Position numbers and translations under genes: made by a program | Part shown: positions 1-5,611 of the stretch, one piece after another | Layout: each line of letters starts with the position of its first letter | Position numbering within the stretch: position 1 is the stretch's first letter | The notes under the pieces: model-generated | Database searches by the model: none | What the model saw: only the letters and a program-made list of their open reading frames with translations | Told to the model about the DNA's origin: nothing | Assembly (NCBI GenBank): GCA_905215725.1 | Contig: CAJMRD010000092.1 | Coordinates: 1-7,430, forward strand | Direction of reading: 5' to 3' | Source of the DNA: an uncultured bacterium | GTDB taxonomy: Bacteria > Actinomycetota > Coriobacteriia > Coriobacteriales > Coriobacteriaceae | Length of the DNA: 7,430 nt

Positions 1-39
1 AAGAGCTCTTATCGCCCCGCCAGGATGGCGATGCGGGGC
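1..39. repeat. Palindrome and short GC hairpin at the left edge
   Basis: The window opens with a perfect 10-bp palindrome, AAGAGCTCTT (1-10). It is followed by a hairpin in which GCCCCGC (14-20) pairs perfectly with GCGGGGC (33-39) around a 12-nt loop. Neither strand has a T-run after the stem, so this is not a convincing intrinsic terminator. It could be the remains of a terminator for a gene lying left of the window, or an operator for the regulator gene that follows. The element is cut by the window edge, so its full extent is unknown. Confidence 0.35.
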
Positions 40-45
40 AACACC

Positions 46-79
46 TATACTCGCAGGACGGCGCTTTCTGCCCTATAGT
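46..79 (+). promoter_or_regulatory. Possible -10 elements upstream of the Fis-type regulator gene
   Basis: Two hexamers close to the TATAAT consensus lie upstream of the first gene: TATACT at 46-51 and TATAGT at 74-79. Neither has a recognisable TTGACA-like -35 at 17 bases. One of them probably starts the transcript, leaving an untranslated leader of roughly 80 to 110 bases before the ATG at 165. This rests on hexamer similarity only. Confidence 0.25.
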
Positions 80-164
80 GTTTGGTGAGCAATATCGTTC
101 AATTTTGAAACACTCGGTCGTGCGACCGTCGTCGGTTGCATGTCGCCGCGGACAGGGGCAAATC

Positions 165-1382
165 ATGGATAGCGATGCCAAGCTGAACATCTTGACCGAG
201 GCCCTGGCTGCTGCCGGGGCCTCGGCATTGGCAATCGATGCGCGTGGAGACGTCGCGATCTCGACCATGAATGACGCGGCGCTTGAGCGGGATGTGGCGG
301 CTTTTGTAGCTGAGCGCCTCGACCGTATAGGAGACGGCGCGCGTCTGGTTATGGGACGTGCGGGTACGCGCCTGAGCCTGACCGTTCGCCCCACCGACAA
401 AGAGGGCGGGGACCTTTGGGTCATCGTGGTCCGCGAGGTGCGCGGTGCCGCAGCGCATGCGGGCATCGAGTGGCTCAACGCCGACGAAGTTGAGGCCCGC
501 TACGAATCGAGCGCGTACGGCATCGTTGAGGGGGCGGCCTCGGTGGCTGCACCGGTTGCCGAGAGCTACGCGCGCGGTGTGCCCCTTATGCTCGAGGGCG
601 AGCTGGGAGCGGGTCAGGTCGAGATCGCCAAGCGCCTCTATCTGGACGGTCCTTTTGCCGATCAGCCCTTTGTTTCCGTCGCGCTCGATGAGCTCACCGA
701 GCGCGGTTGGCGCCACGTGCTCAAAAGCGCCGAATCGCCGTTGTTCCAAACAGGGTTGACCCTTTGCATTGAGGGCTGGAACGCGGTTGGTCCCCAGCGC
801 CTTCGCGAGCTCGTTTCCACGATGGCCGACACCGCGTTGGCGACGCGCTGCCATGTGGTGCTGACGGCGAATGACATGCCGGGCGGCAGCGAAAGTGATC
901 AAGCCGCCTTTGTGACCGAGCGCTTCGCCTGTGCGGTGAGCGTGGCGCCGGCAATCGCCGAGCAGGGAGCCGCGTCGACGAAGGTTGCGCGCTATTTGGA
1001 ATATCTCGCTGATGCATTTGGGACGGCAGCGCCCACGCTGTCTGCCGCGGCGACGAAGACGCTCGATGCTTACCGCTGGCCGCGCAATTATCTGCAGCTC
1101 CGCGAGGTCTCGGAACGACTGTATATATTGGTGGGGGTGGGCACGGTGGATCGCGCTGTAGCGGAGGAAGTGCTCGCCCAAGAGGATGTGATTAAGACCG
1201 CAACCTTTGGCGCCCCGACGCTCGAAAGTGACCTGTATATCCTGCGACCGCTGGCCGATACCGAGCGAGATATCGCGCATCTGGTTGTAGACCATCTCCA
1301 CGGCAACCGAACCCGTGCGGCGGAGGTGCTGGGCATAAGCCGTACAACGCTGTGGCGCTTGCTGAAAGACGATGACCGTTGA
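165..1382 (+). CDS. Fis-type HTH regulator with degenerate sigma-54-activator-like AAA+ domain
   Basis: This 405-aa protein looks like a transcription regulator derived from the NtrC/sigma-54 activator family. Residues 1-100 form an N-terminal region of unknown type, possibly sensory. Residues ~110-335 follow the AAA+ pattern: GELGAGQ (145-151) sits where Walker A should be but has Gln for the essential Lys; LCIEGW (200-205) sits at Walker B; the RCHVVLTAND stretch (228-237) and YRWPRN (303-308) match later conserved blocks. The GAFTGA sigma-contact loop is missing. Residues ~364-402 are a Fis-type helix-turn-helix (NRTRAAEVLGISRTTLWRLL). I chose ATG 165 because AGGGG (154-158) lies 6 nt upstream; a GTG in frame at 78 has no such site and overlaps a possible -10. 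It probably binds DNA but is unlikely to hydrolyse ATP or drive sigma-54. Its targets are unknown; the neighbouring membrane-protein gene is one candidate. Confidence 0.75.
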   Translation: MDSDAKLNILTEALAAAGASALAIDARGDVAISTMNDAALERDVAAFVAERLDRIGDGARLVMGRAGTRLSLTVRPTDKEGGDLWVIVVREVRGAAAHAGIEWLNADEVEARYESSAYGIVEGAASVAAPVAESYARGVPLMLEGELGAGQVEIAKRLYLDGPFADQPFVSVALDELTERGWRHVLKSAESPLFQTGLTLCIEGWNAVGPQRLRELVSTMADTALATRCHVVLTANDMPGGSESDQAAFVTERFACAVSVAPAIAEQGAASTKVARYLEYLADAFGTAAPTLSAAATKTLDAYRWPRNYLQLREVSERLYILVGVGTVDRAVAEEVLAQEDVIKTATFGAPTLESDLYILRPLADTERDIAHLVVDHLHGNRTRAAEVLGISRTTLWRLLKDDDR

Positions 1383-1393
1383 GCGAGGCGCCC

Positions 1394-1422
1394 GTGACCG
1401 CGCGCGACGCGTGTGCTACAGT
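1394..1422 (+). promoter_or_regulatory. Weak candidate promoter before the membrane-protein gene
   Basis: GTGACC (1394-1399) and TACAGT (1417-1422) are 17 bases apart. They fit a loose -35/-10 pair, with TACAGT keeping the conserved TA...T of actinobacterial -10 sites. Transcription would begin near 1430, leaving a leader of about 37 nt before the ATG at 1467. The -35 match is poor, and read-through from the regulator gene is equally possible. Confidence 0.25.
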
Positions 1423-1466
1423 CCAAAGCGTTATTGTTTCGATTTGGTTACGGCGTGCGAGGGCAT

Positions 1467-2042
1467 ATGGCTGAGACTTCAAAACCGAGCCGCAGAAGGC
1501 GGAGTGCCGCGCCGGTCAACCGACGCACAACATCGGTGACGTGGGGTAAACACGCCTCGGGGTTTGATGGCTCGTTCAAGCGCACTAAATATGGCTATCC
1601 TTCGGCAAGCGCCCGCTTGGCCATGCAGGCAGAGTCCTCGCTATGGGGCCGGAAACGCGTGGTGGGCTCAAAGCTCAAGCACGACGGAACGCTTGGCTAC
1701 ATTAGCCGTGGGGCGGCTCGCCGCAGCGGACTCAATCCGGCTGGTTGGCATCGTTATGTTCCGATCGTGGTCGTCGTTGCGGTGATCGTCATCGCACTCG
1801 CCGCGCTCGGATATGCCGGCGGTGGCGCCAACTTGGACGCGGTGTTTAAATCGCCCGAGCTCGCGCATACAGGCACAGAAGTTGTCGAGGGCGCTCAGAC
1901 CCAGACGGGCGTCGCGCCCCAGCGCGGCATCGTCGCGGCGGCCTCCACCATCGCCGATGCACAAAAGGACGAGGACGAACAGGGCGATGGCGCCGAAACG
2001 GCCCAGACGAACGAAACGGCGACAACTCAAATATCAACATAG
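1467..2042 (+). CDS. Single-pass membrane protein of unknown function
   Basis: I do not recognise a family for this 191-aa protein. Residues 1-97 are strongly basic (SRRRR near the N-terminus, then many Lys/Arg) with many Ser and Gly. Residues 98-117 form one hydrophobic segment (YVPIVVVVAVIVIALAALGY). Residues ~118-191 are acidic and rich in Ala, Thr, Gln and Glu, with no obvious fold. The positive-inside rule predicts a cytoplasmic basic N-terminus and an external acidic tail. There is no signal-peptidase, LPXTG or catalytic motif. ATG 1467 is preferred because CGAGGG (1458-1463) precedes it, although the spacing is short. A GTG in frame at 1413 would add 18 residues but lies within the putative promoter. 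The gene follows the Fis-type regulator by 84 bases and ends at a large hairpin. The basic half could contact nucleic acid or acidic lipids, but that is a guess. Confidence 0.6.
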   Translation: MAETSKPSRRRRSAAPVNRRTTSVTWGKHASGFDGSFKRTKYGYPSASARLAMQAESSLWGRKRVVGSKLKHDGTLGYISRGAARRSGLNPAGWHRYVPIVVVVAVIVIALAALGYAGGGANLDAVFKSPELAHTGTEVVEGAQTQTGVAPQRGIVAAASTIADAQKDEDEQGDGAETAQTNETATTQIST

Positions 2043-2043
2043 C

Positions 2044-2083
2044 TTGCCGGCAGAAGGGGACGTTCCTTTTCTGCCGGCAGTTT
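2044..2083 (+). terminator. Long hairpin between convergent genes
   Basis: GCCGGCAGAA (2046-2055) pairs perfectly with TTCTGCCGGC (2069-2078). The stem extends inward by four more pairs, two of them G-T wobbles, around an ACGTT loop, and outward by a T-A pair. On the + strand only TTT (2081-2083) follows within a few bases, so the U-tract is weak. The hairpin starts immediately after the stop codon of the membrane-protein gene and lies just before the 3' end of the opposing nitroreductase gene. It most likely terminates the + strand transcript and may also protect or end the - strand transcript. Confidence 0.65.
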
Positions 2084-2097
2084 GGGACACTCCTGCG

Positions 2098-2619
2098 CTA
2101 CTTGACGTATACCACGTTGTCGCGGCGCGGTTTTGCCTCGGGTAGCGTGTCCTCGGCGTAGCCAAGAATGCAGTTACCGACACCGCGCAGGCTGCCGTCG
2201 GCGGGCAGGCCCCAGCTGGCCAGCAGCTCCAGGCCCTCGGGCGAGTCAAAGACCTCATGCGCGCGGTGAATCCAGCACGAATCGACACCCAGTGCATAGG
2301 CGGCGTTGAGCAGGTTGCCCATGGCGAGCGAGCCGTCTTCCAGATGTGTGGGCACGCTGCGGTCAACCAGCACCACTACAACGGTCTTGGCGCCATAGAA
2401 GGGGTCGCTGTTGCTGTCCATGACCTGGGCGTTGAGCTGTGAGAGACGCTCGACGGTCGCGGGGTCGGTGACGGCGACAAACGTCACCGGCTGGCGTCCC
2501 ATGCCGCTCGGTGCATATTGGCCGGCTTCGATAATACGTGCAAGCTTTTCGGCCTCGACGGGACGATCGCTGTAGTTGCGGCAGCTGCGGCGGTGAATGA
2601 GTGCTTCGATAGTCTCCAT
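2098..2619 (-). CDS. Nitroreductase-family FMN oxidoreductase
   Basis: This 173-aa protein belongs to the compact nitroreductase superfamily. These are FMN-dependent, NAD(P)H-using enzymes that act as cytoplasmic dimers and reduce nitro compounds, quinones or flavins. The N-terminal RRSCRNYSDRPV (10-21) matches the family's RRSxRxF phosphate/FMN-binding motif. APSGMGRQP (36-44) matches the usual APS..N.QPW block. The DGSLAMGNLLNAAYALGVDSCWI stretch (95-117) matches the DxxxAxxNxxLAAxxxGLGxxWI block. GNCILGYAED (148-157) fits the conserved xxxGYP region near the C-terminus. ATG 2619 is chosen over an upstream in-frame ATG (2715) because AAGGAG lies 5 nt before it and the family motif starts a few residues in. 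It is alone on the - strand, facing away from the 96-aa orphan gene. The physiological substrate cannot be told from sequence. Confidence 0.9.
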   Translation of the reverse strand: METIEALIHRRSCRNYSDRPVEAEKLARIIEAGQYAPSGMGRQPVTFVAVTDPATVERLSQLNAQVMDSNSDPFYGAKTVVVVLVDRSVPTHLEDGSLAMGNLLNAAYALGVDSCWIHRAHEVFDSPEGLELLASWGLPADGSLRGVGNCILGYAEDTLPEAKPRRDNVVYVK

Positions 2620-2624
2620 GGTGT

Positions 2625-2630
2625 CTCCTT
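2625..2630 (-). promoter_or_regulatory. Ribosome binding site deciding the nitroreductase start
   Basis: On the - strand AAGGAG lies 5 nt before ATG 2619. This strong Shine-Dalgarno site argues against the upstream in-frame ATG at 2715, which would add 32 residues that do not resemble the family. Confidence 0.75.
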
Positions 2631-2730
2631 GCGGTGGCGTTGCAGATGCCCCGTTCATACCCGTCGGGCTCAAACGATAGACGGTCAATTGCCCGGCCAA
2701 AAGGATAGATTCCAATTGGGAGAGTAGGTT

Positions 2731-2759
2731 TGCATAAAAGTACCTTCAGAATGTGACAA
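2731..2759 (-). promoter_or_regulatory. Candidate nitroreductase promoter
   Basis: Read on the - strand, TTGTCA (2759-2754) and TATGCA (2736-2731) are separated by exactly 17 bases. The -35 matches TTGACA at five of six positions; the -10 has TAT but lacks the final T. Transcription would start near 2724, giving a leader of about 105 nt before the ATG. A second, weaker pair lies closer to the gene (TTTTGG and TATCGT, 17 bases apart). No clear repressor site is visible around either. Confidence 0.35.
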
Positions 2760-2765
2760 ACAAAT

Positions 2766-2788
2766 GGGATGGTTAAACGTTTTATCCC
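2766..2788. promoter_or_regulatory. Small dyad in the divergent intergenic region
   Basis: GGGAT (2766-2770) and ATCCC (2784-2788) form an inverted repeat around an AT-rich core containing AAACGTTT. It sits just upstream of the nitroreductase -35 candidate and between the two divergent genes, so it could be a shared operator. The arms are short and the assignment is tentative. Part of the core (AACGTTTTATC, 2776-2786) recurs as AACGTTTATC at 2867-2876. Confidence 0.25.
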
Positions 2789-2840
2789 GTCTACCCTGCG
2801 GTTTTTTACCACTTGCCTAAATGACGAACGCATAACCTCT

Positions 2841-2876
2841 GATAAAGGTTTTACTAAAGGAGTACCAACGTTTATC
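2841..2876 (+). promoter_or_regulatory. Leader stem-loop upstream of the 96-aa gene
   Basis: GATAAAGGTT (2841-2850) can pair with AACGTTTATC (2867-2876) at nine of ten positions. A smaller inner ACT/AGT pairing leaves AAAGG in the loop. That loop carries a Shine-Dalgarno-like AAAGGAG (2856-2862), although no start codon lies at a normal distance from it; the nearest ATG, at 2878, is 15 nt away. The structure lies ~38 nt before the real ATG (2914). It may stabilise the mRNA or regulate translation, but no known riboswitch or RNA family is recognised. Confidence 0.3.
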
Positions 2877-2900
2877 AATGCGCCGTGGTGGCGCCGGGCC

Positions 2901-2907
2901 AGGAGGT
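2901..2907 (+). promoter_or_regulatory. Strong ribosome binding site for the 96-aa gene
   Basis: AGGAGGT, a near-perfect anti-16S match, lies 6 nt before ATG 2914. It fixes the start there rather than at the in-frame ATG 2878, which would add 12 Gly/Arg-rich residues encoded by the leader itself. Confidence 0.8.
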
Positions 2908-2913
2908 AACATC

Positions 2914-3204
2914 ATGTTCCAGGCAGGAGATGTCGTCGAGACCGATTTCGAAGGATTTCTGAAGCTGCTGCGTTCCAAGACGCGCGCTTTCGTGTCGATC
3001 AACGATCACGAGTACTACATCACGCACACCGATGGCTATTGGCGTGTTCAGGATTGCGAGGCCCTCAACGACAAGGGCCACTTTACTGACTGTTCTGAGT
3101 TGGTCAACACGGTCTGCGAGGTCGTCGAGCTGCCGTGGATTGCCGGCAAGAGCCTGCATGACAGCTTCTCGGGCGCTACGGTCTATGAGGCCGTCGCCGC
3201 TTAA
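2914..3204 (+). CDS. Small conserved-looking cytosolic protein of unknown function
   Basis: This 96-aa soluble protein has no family I can name. It has no signal peptide, membrane segment or obvious nucleic-acid motif. It is acidic overall, with alternating hydrophobic residues that suggest a small alpha/beta fold: MFQAGDVVET, then FVSINDHEYYITHTDGYWRVQDCEAL (26-51), then an amphipathic helix around SELVNTVCEVVELPW (61-75). Cysteines at 48, 60 and 68 are not arranged as a classic metal site. The reading frame is convincing because of the perfect Shine-Dalgarno site, Coriobacteria-like codon use and an intrinsic terminator 26 bases after the stop. It is transcribed alone, divergently from the nitroreductase and upstream of the MarR operon, and the terminator insulates it from that operon. 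The strong translation signal suggests an abundant housekeeping-type product, which is inference. Confidence 0.75.
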   Translation: MFQAGDVVETDFEGFLKLLRSKTRAFVSINDHEYYITHTDGYWRVQDCEALNDKGHFTDCSELVNTVCEVVELPWIAGKSLHDSFSGATVYEAVAA

Positions 3205-3230
3205 CAGGCAATAAAACCCGATTTTCACGT

Positions 3231-3266
3231 GACCGCTGGCGCCGCCCCCGCGCCGGCGGTCTTTTT
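3231..3266 (+). terminator. Intrinsic terminator after the 96-aa gene
   Basis: GACCGCTGGCGC (3231-3242) pairs with GCGCCGGCGGTC (3250-3261) over 12 bp with a single G-T wobble, around a 7-nt C-rich loop. TTTTT (3262-3266) follows at once. This is a textbook rho-independent terminator. It lies 26 bases after the stop codon and separates this transcript from the MarR/ABC operon. Confidence 0.93.
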
Positions 3267-3309
3267 CTGCCGATAGGCCATAAAAGTGCACGCATTTGCG
3301 GAGAGGCTG

Positions 3310-3338
3310 TTGACGATAGTCAAAACTCGGACTAATCT
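3310..3338 (+). promoter_or_regulatory. Promoter of the marR-ABC operon
   Basis: TTGACG (3310-3315) and TAATCT (3333-3338) are separated by 17 bases. This gives a good sigma-70-type promoter with five of six -35 matches and the TA...T pattern at -10. Transcription should start near 3345, about 40 nt before the MarR start codon. A TAAAAT at 3346-3351 is a possible alternative -10 but has no matching -35. The promoter overlaps the dyad and the first copy of the repeated motif described separately, which fits autorepression. Confidence 0.65.
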
Positions 3339-3371
3339 AGAGACATAAAATTGGTCAAAAATCGGACAATC
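3310..3371. promoter_or_regulatory. Putative MarR operator: dyad plus two tandem motif copies
   Basis: Two near-identical motifs of the form GTCAAAAnTCGGAC, each followed by AATC after zero or one extra base, lie at 3319-3337 and 3354-3371. Their starts are 35 bp apart. The first covers the spacer and -10 of the promoter; the second lies in the early transcribed leader. A perfect dyad TTGAC-GATA-GTCAA (3310-3323) covers the -35 and joins the first copy. Each motif also has GTC...GAC ends, a weak dyad. Placement over a promoter directly in front of a MarR gene suggests autorepression. The binding itself is inferred. Confidence 0.55.
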
Positions 3372-3385
3372 GAATGGTGGGATAG

Positions 3386-3886
3386 ATGAATGGTGCGGTT
3401 AAACTGGTCGACTTCGACCGGTTGCTCAATGGACTCGACCATATCTATTCGGAGTTCTCGCGTGCCTGCGGCCTTTCGGACTGCGCTTACTGGATGCTCG
3501 TCGATACCAGCACGGCGGGCGGCAGTATTGCCGTAAGCCGTCTGACAAGCGAATGGTTCTACAGCAAGCAGACCATCAATTCGGCAATTAAAACCTTGAC
3601 GGCGCGAGGCTTCGCAACGTTGGAGTTTGCCGAAGGCAGTCGTAAGAACAAGGTTGTGAGCCTGACCGAAGAGGGCAGGCGATTTGCCGAGCGTTATGCG
3701 CTGCCGGCACTCAAGGCCGAGCAGCGAGCCTTTGGCGCGCTTGAGCCATGTGAGCAGCGCGAGATTATGCGCTTGATCGGCAAATTCTCTCAGGTGCTCG
3801 GCGATGAGTGCGAGACATTTAAACAGCAGGTGGCAGCCGCAAGCCAGATGCAAGATCGACGTGAGGGGGAGTCGTGCGACTGTTAA
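3386..3886 (+). CDS. MarR-family transcriptional regulator
   Basis: This 166-aa protein has the size and layout of a MarR winged-helix repressor. These act as dimers and usually release DNA when a small ligand or oxidant binds. Residues ~1-30 form the N-terminal dimerisation helix region. The winged helix spans ~30-97: the recognition helix is SKQTINSAIKTLTARGF (60-76) and the wing is FAEGSRKNKVVSLTEEG (81-97), ending in the typical LTEEGR. Residues ~100-150 return to the dimer interface. Six cysteines (28, 33, 122, 142, 164, 166) are more than usual, and the protein ends in CDC. The start is ATG 3386, with a modest GGTGGG (3376-3381) four bases upstream; the earlier ATG 3374 hits a stop after three codons. 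It overlaps the first ABC gene, so it probably represses that transporter operon and itself. Confidence 0.9.
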   Translation: MNGAVKLVDFDRLLNGLDHIYSEFSRACGLSDCAYWMLVDTSTAGGSIAVSRLTSEWFYSKQTINSAIKTLTARGFATLEFAEGSRKNKVVSLTEEGRRFAERYALPALKAEQRAFGALEPCEQREIMRLIGKFSQVLGDECETFKQQVAAASQMQDRREGESCDC

Positions 3887-5610
3887 TGAGGTTTCTAAAG
3901 CCATATCGAGGGCTTGTCGCAGTGACACTGCTGGTGCTGCTGGTGGATAACGTCGGTACGCTGTTGGTTCCCACGATGCTGGCGAACATGGTCAACACCG
4001 GTATTACCACGGGCGATGTCGACTACATTTTACGCAACGGCCTATACATGTTTATCGCGACCAGCATGGCTAGCGGCGGCACGGTGCTGGGCTGCTATCT
4101 TTCGGCGCGCCTGGCCGCCAACGTGGCTTGCGATATCCGCAATGCCGTGTACGACAAATCGCTCGAGCTCGCGGCCAGCGATTTTGAGCGCTTTGGCACC
4201 GGATCGATGATCACGCGCTCGCTCAACGACATCAACGTGATTCAGCAGGCGATTCTGCAGACGATTCAGCTGGTGCTGCCCGTGCCGTTTTTGGCTGTGG
4301 CGGGCATCATCTTCGCCTGGTTTATCGATCCCGCCATGGGCACGCTTCTGGGCGTAGTCGTTGCGATCGTGCTCGTAGCGGCGGTCTTTACGGTGGCTAA
4401 CGCCGCGCCGATCTTTATGCGCTTGCAGAGCTTTATCGACCGCATGAACGTGGTGCTGCGCGAAAACATCGTGGGCGTGCGCGTCATCCGTGCGTTTAAC
4501 AAGGAGCGTCACGAGGAGCGGCGCCTGGACGAGGTGTTTAGCGAATACGCCGCCAACGCCATCAAAGTCAACCACCTGTTTGTGGGCCTCGACAGCTCCA
4601 GCTTCTTTTTGATGAACATCGCCGAGGTGGCGGTGCTGTGGGTGGGCGGCAACCGCGTAGGCGCCCACGCCATGCAGATTGCGAGTATCTCGGCGGTGCT
4701 GGAGTATGCAATTCTGATCCTGTTCTTTGTGATGATGGCGCAGATGGTGGTGCTGACGCTTCCGCGTGCTGCCGCGTGCCTGAACCGTGCGCAGCAGGTG
4801 TTGGAGATTGAGCCGAGCATCGTCGATGGCGAGCGCACGCTGGATGACGGGGCGCGCGAGCCCCAAGACGAAGCCGATGCGGTGGCCGTGTTCGACCACA
4901 TGTCGTTTCGCTTTGACGATGCCGACGAGGACACCCTGTGCGACCTGAGCTTTGCCTGCCGTCGCGGTCAGACGACTGCGATCGTTGGCTCGACAGGCTC
5001 GGGCAAATCGACGGTGGCAAAGCTTCTGCTGCGCTTCCACGATGCCACCAAGGGCTCCATTCGCCTGAATGGTGTGGACCTGCGCGAGCTTACGCAAGAC
5101 GAAATCCGCGGGCGCATTGCCTATGTGCCGCAGAAGGCGTGGCTGTTCTCGGGCACGGTGGCGAGCAACCTTCGCTTTGGTAACGAAGGCGCGACCGAGG
5201 GCGACATGCTTCACGCGCTTGAGGTTGCCCAGAGCACCTTTGTACTCGACCAACCGCAGGGGCTCGATACCCCGGTGGCGCAGGGCGGTACGAACTTTTC
5301 GGGCGGCCAGCGCCAGCGTTTGGCAATCGCCCGTGCGCTCATGAAGCATGCCGATCTATATATCTTCGATGACAGTTTTTCGGCCCTGGACTTTAAGACC
5401 GATGCCGCCCTGCGTCATGCGTTGCAAGACGAGACGCGTGACGCTGCGGTGCTCATCATCGCGCAGCGCATCTCGACGATCTTGCACGCCGACCAGATCG
5501 TCGTGCTCAAGGATGGCGAGGTTGTGGGCTTGGGCACGCATAGCGAGCTTATGGAAACCTGCGAGGTGTACCGCGCCATCGCGGAATCGCAGATGAAGGG
5601 AGGTGAGTAG
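3874..5610 (+). CDS. ABC exporter half-transporter, degenerate-ATPase subunit
   Basis: This 578-aa half-transporter fuses an exporter membrane domain (~1-300, about six helices) to an ATPase domain (~335-578). It has Walker A GSTGSGKST (372-380), the Q-loop VPQK (Q420), signature FSGGQ (475-479) and Walker B LYIFDD (495-500), where Asp500 replaces the catalytic Glu. The H-loop reads AQRIS with Gln531 instead of His. In TM287/288, BmrCD and LmrCD these changes mark the subunit whose Walker motifs form the non-hydrolysing site. It should pair with the next gene product to export drugs, peptides or lipids; the substrate is unknown. The GTG at 3874 overlaps marR and has GAGGGGGA just upstream. 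An alternative ATG at 3886 forms a TAATG overlap with the marR stop and removes four residues. I prefer GTG because the family usually has several residues before the KPYRG motif. Either way translation is coupled to marR. Confidence 0.93.
   Translation: MRLLMRFLKPYRGLVAVTLLVLLVDNVGTLLVPTMLANMVNTGITTGDVDYILRNGLYMFIATSMASGGTVLGCYLSARLAANVACDIRNAVYDKSLELAASDFERFGTGSMITRSLNDINVIQQAILQTIQLVLPVPFLAVAGIIFAWFIDPAMGTLLGVVVAIVLVAAVFTVANAAPIFMRLQSFIDRMNVVLRENIVGVRVIRAFNKERHEERRLDEVFSEYAANAIKVNHLFVGLDSSSFFLMNIAEVAVLWVGGNRVGAHAMQIASISAVLEYAILILFFVMMAQMVVLTLPRAAACLNRAQQVLEIEPSIVDGERTLDDGAREPQDEADAVAVFDHMSFRFDDADEDTLCDLSFACRRGQTTAIVGSTGSGKSTVAKLLLRFHDATKGSIRLNGVDLRELTQDEIRGRIAYVPQKAWLFSGTVASNLRFGNEGATEGDMLHALEVAQSTFVLDQPQGLDTPVAQGGTNFSGGQRQRLAIARALMKHADLYIFDDSFSALDFKTDAALRHALQDETRDAAVLIIAQRISTILHADQIVVLKDGEVVGLGTHSELMETCEVYRAIAESQMKGGE
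5598..5606 (+). promoter_or_regulatory. Ribosome binding site for the second ABC gene
   Basis: GGGAGGTGA lies inside the last codons of the first ABC gene and about 8 nt from its GGAGG core to ATG 5612. The stop codon of the first gene is one base from this ATG, so the two subunits should be made from one message in similar amounts. Confidence 0.75.
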
Positions 5611-5611
5611 C

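Noticed and set aside
14..39. Intrinsic terminator at the left edge
   Set aside because: The 7-bp GC stem is real, but no T-run follows on either strand, so I list it only as a hairpin.
78..164. GTG start at 78 extending the regulator by 29 residues
   Set aside because: It overlaps a TATAGT -10-like hexamer and lacks a Shine-Dalgarno site, whereas ATG 165 has AGGGG at a normal distance.
99..1301. 400-codon open frame antisense to the Fis-type regulator
   Set aside because: It mirrors a GC-rich gene whose third-position bias keeps the opposite strand free of stops. The product is His/Arg-rich, has no recognisable domain and lacks a good ribosome binding site.
2620..2715. Upstream start for the nitroreductase adding 32 residues
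   Set aside because: The added residues do not resemble the family, and AAGGAG sits directly before ATG 2619.
3310..3371. CRISPR-like or mobile-element repeat
   Set aside because: There are only two copies of a short motif, placed over a promoter. This fits an operator, and there is no spacer array, transposase or target-site duplication.
4042..5349. 435-codon open frame antisense to the first ABC gene
   Set aside because: It lies wholly inside a clear ABC exporter gene with every family motif. The translation is low-complexity Arg/His/Gln-rich, typical of a shadow frame.
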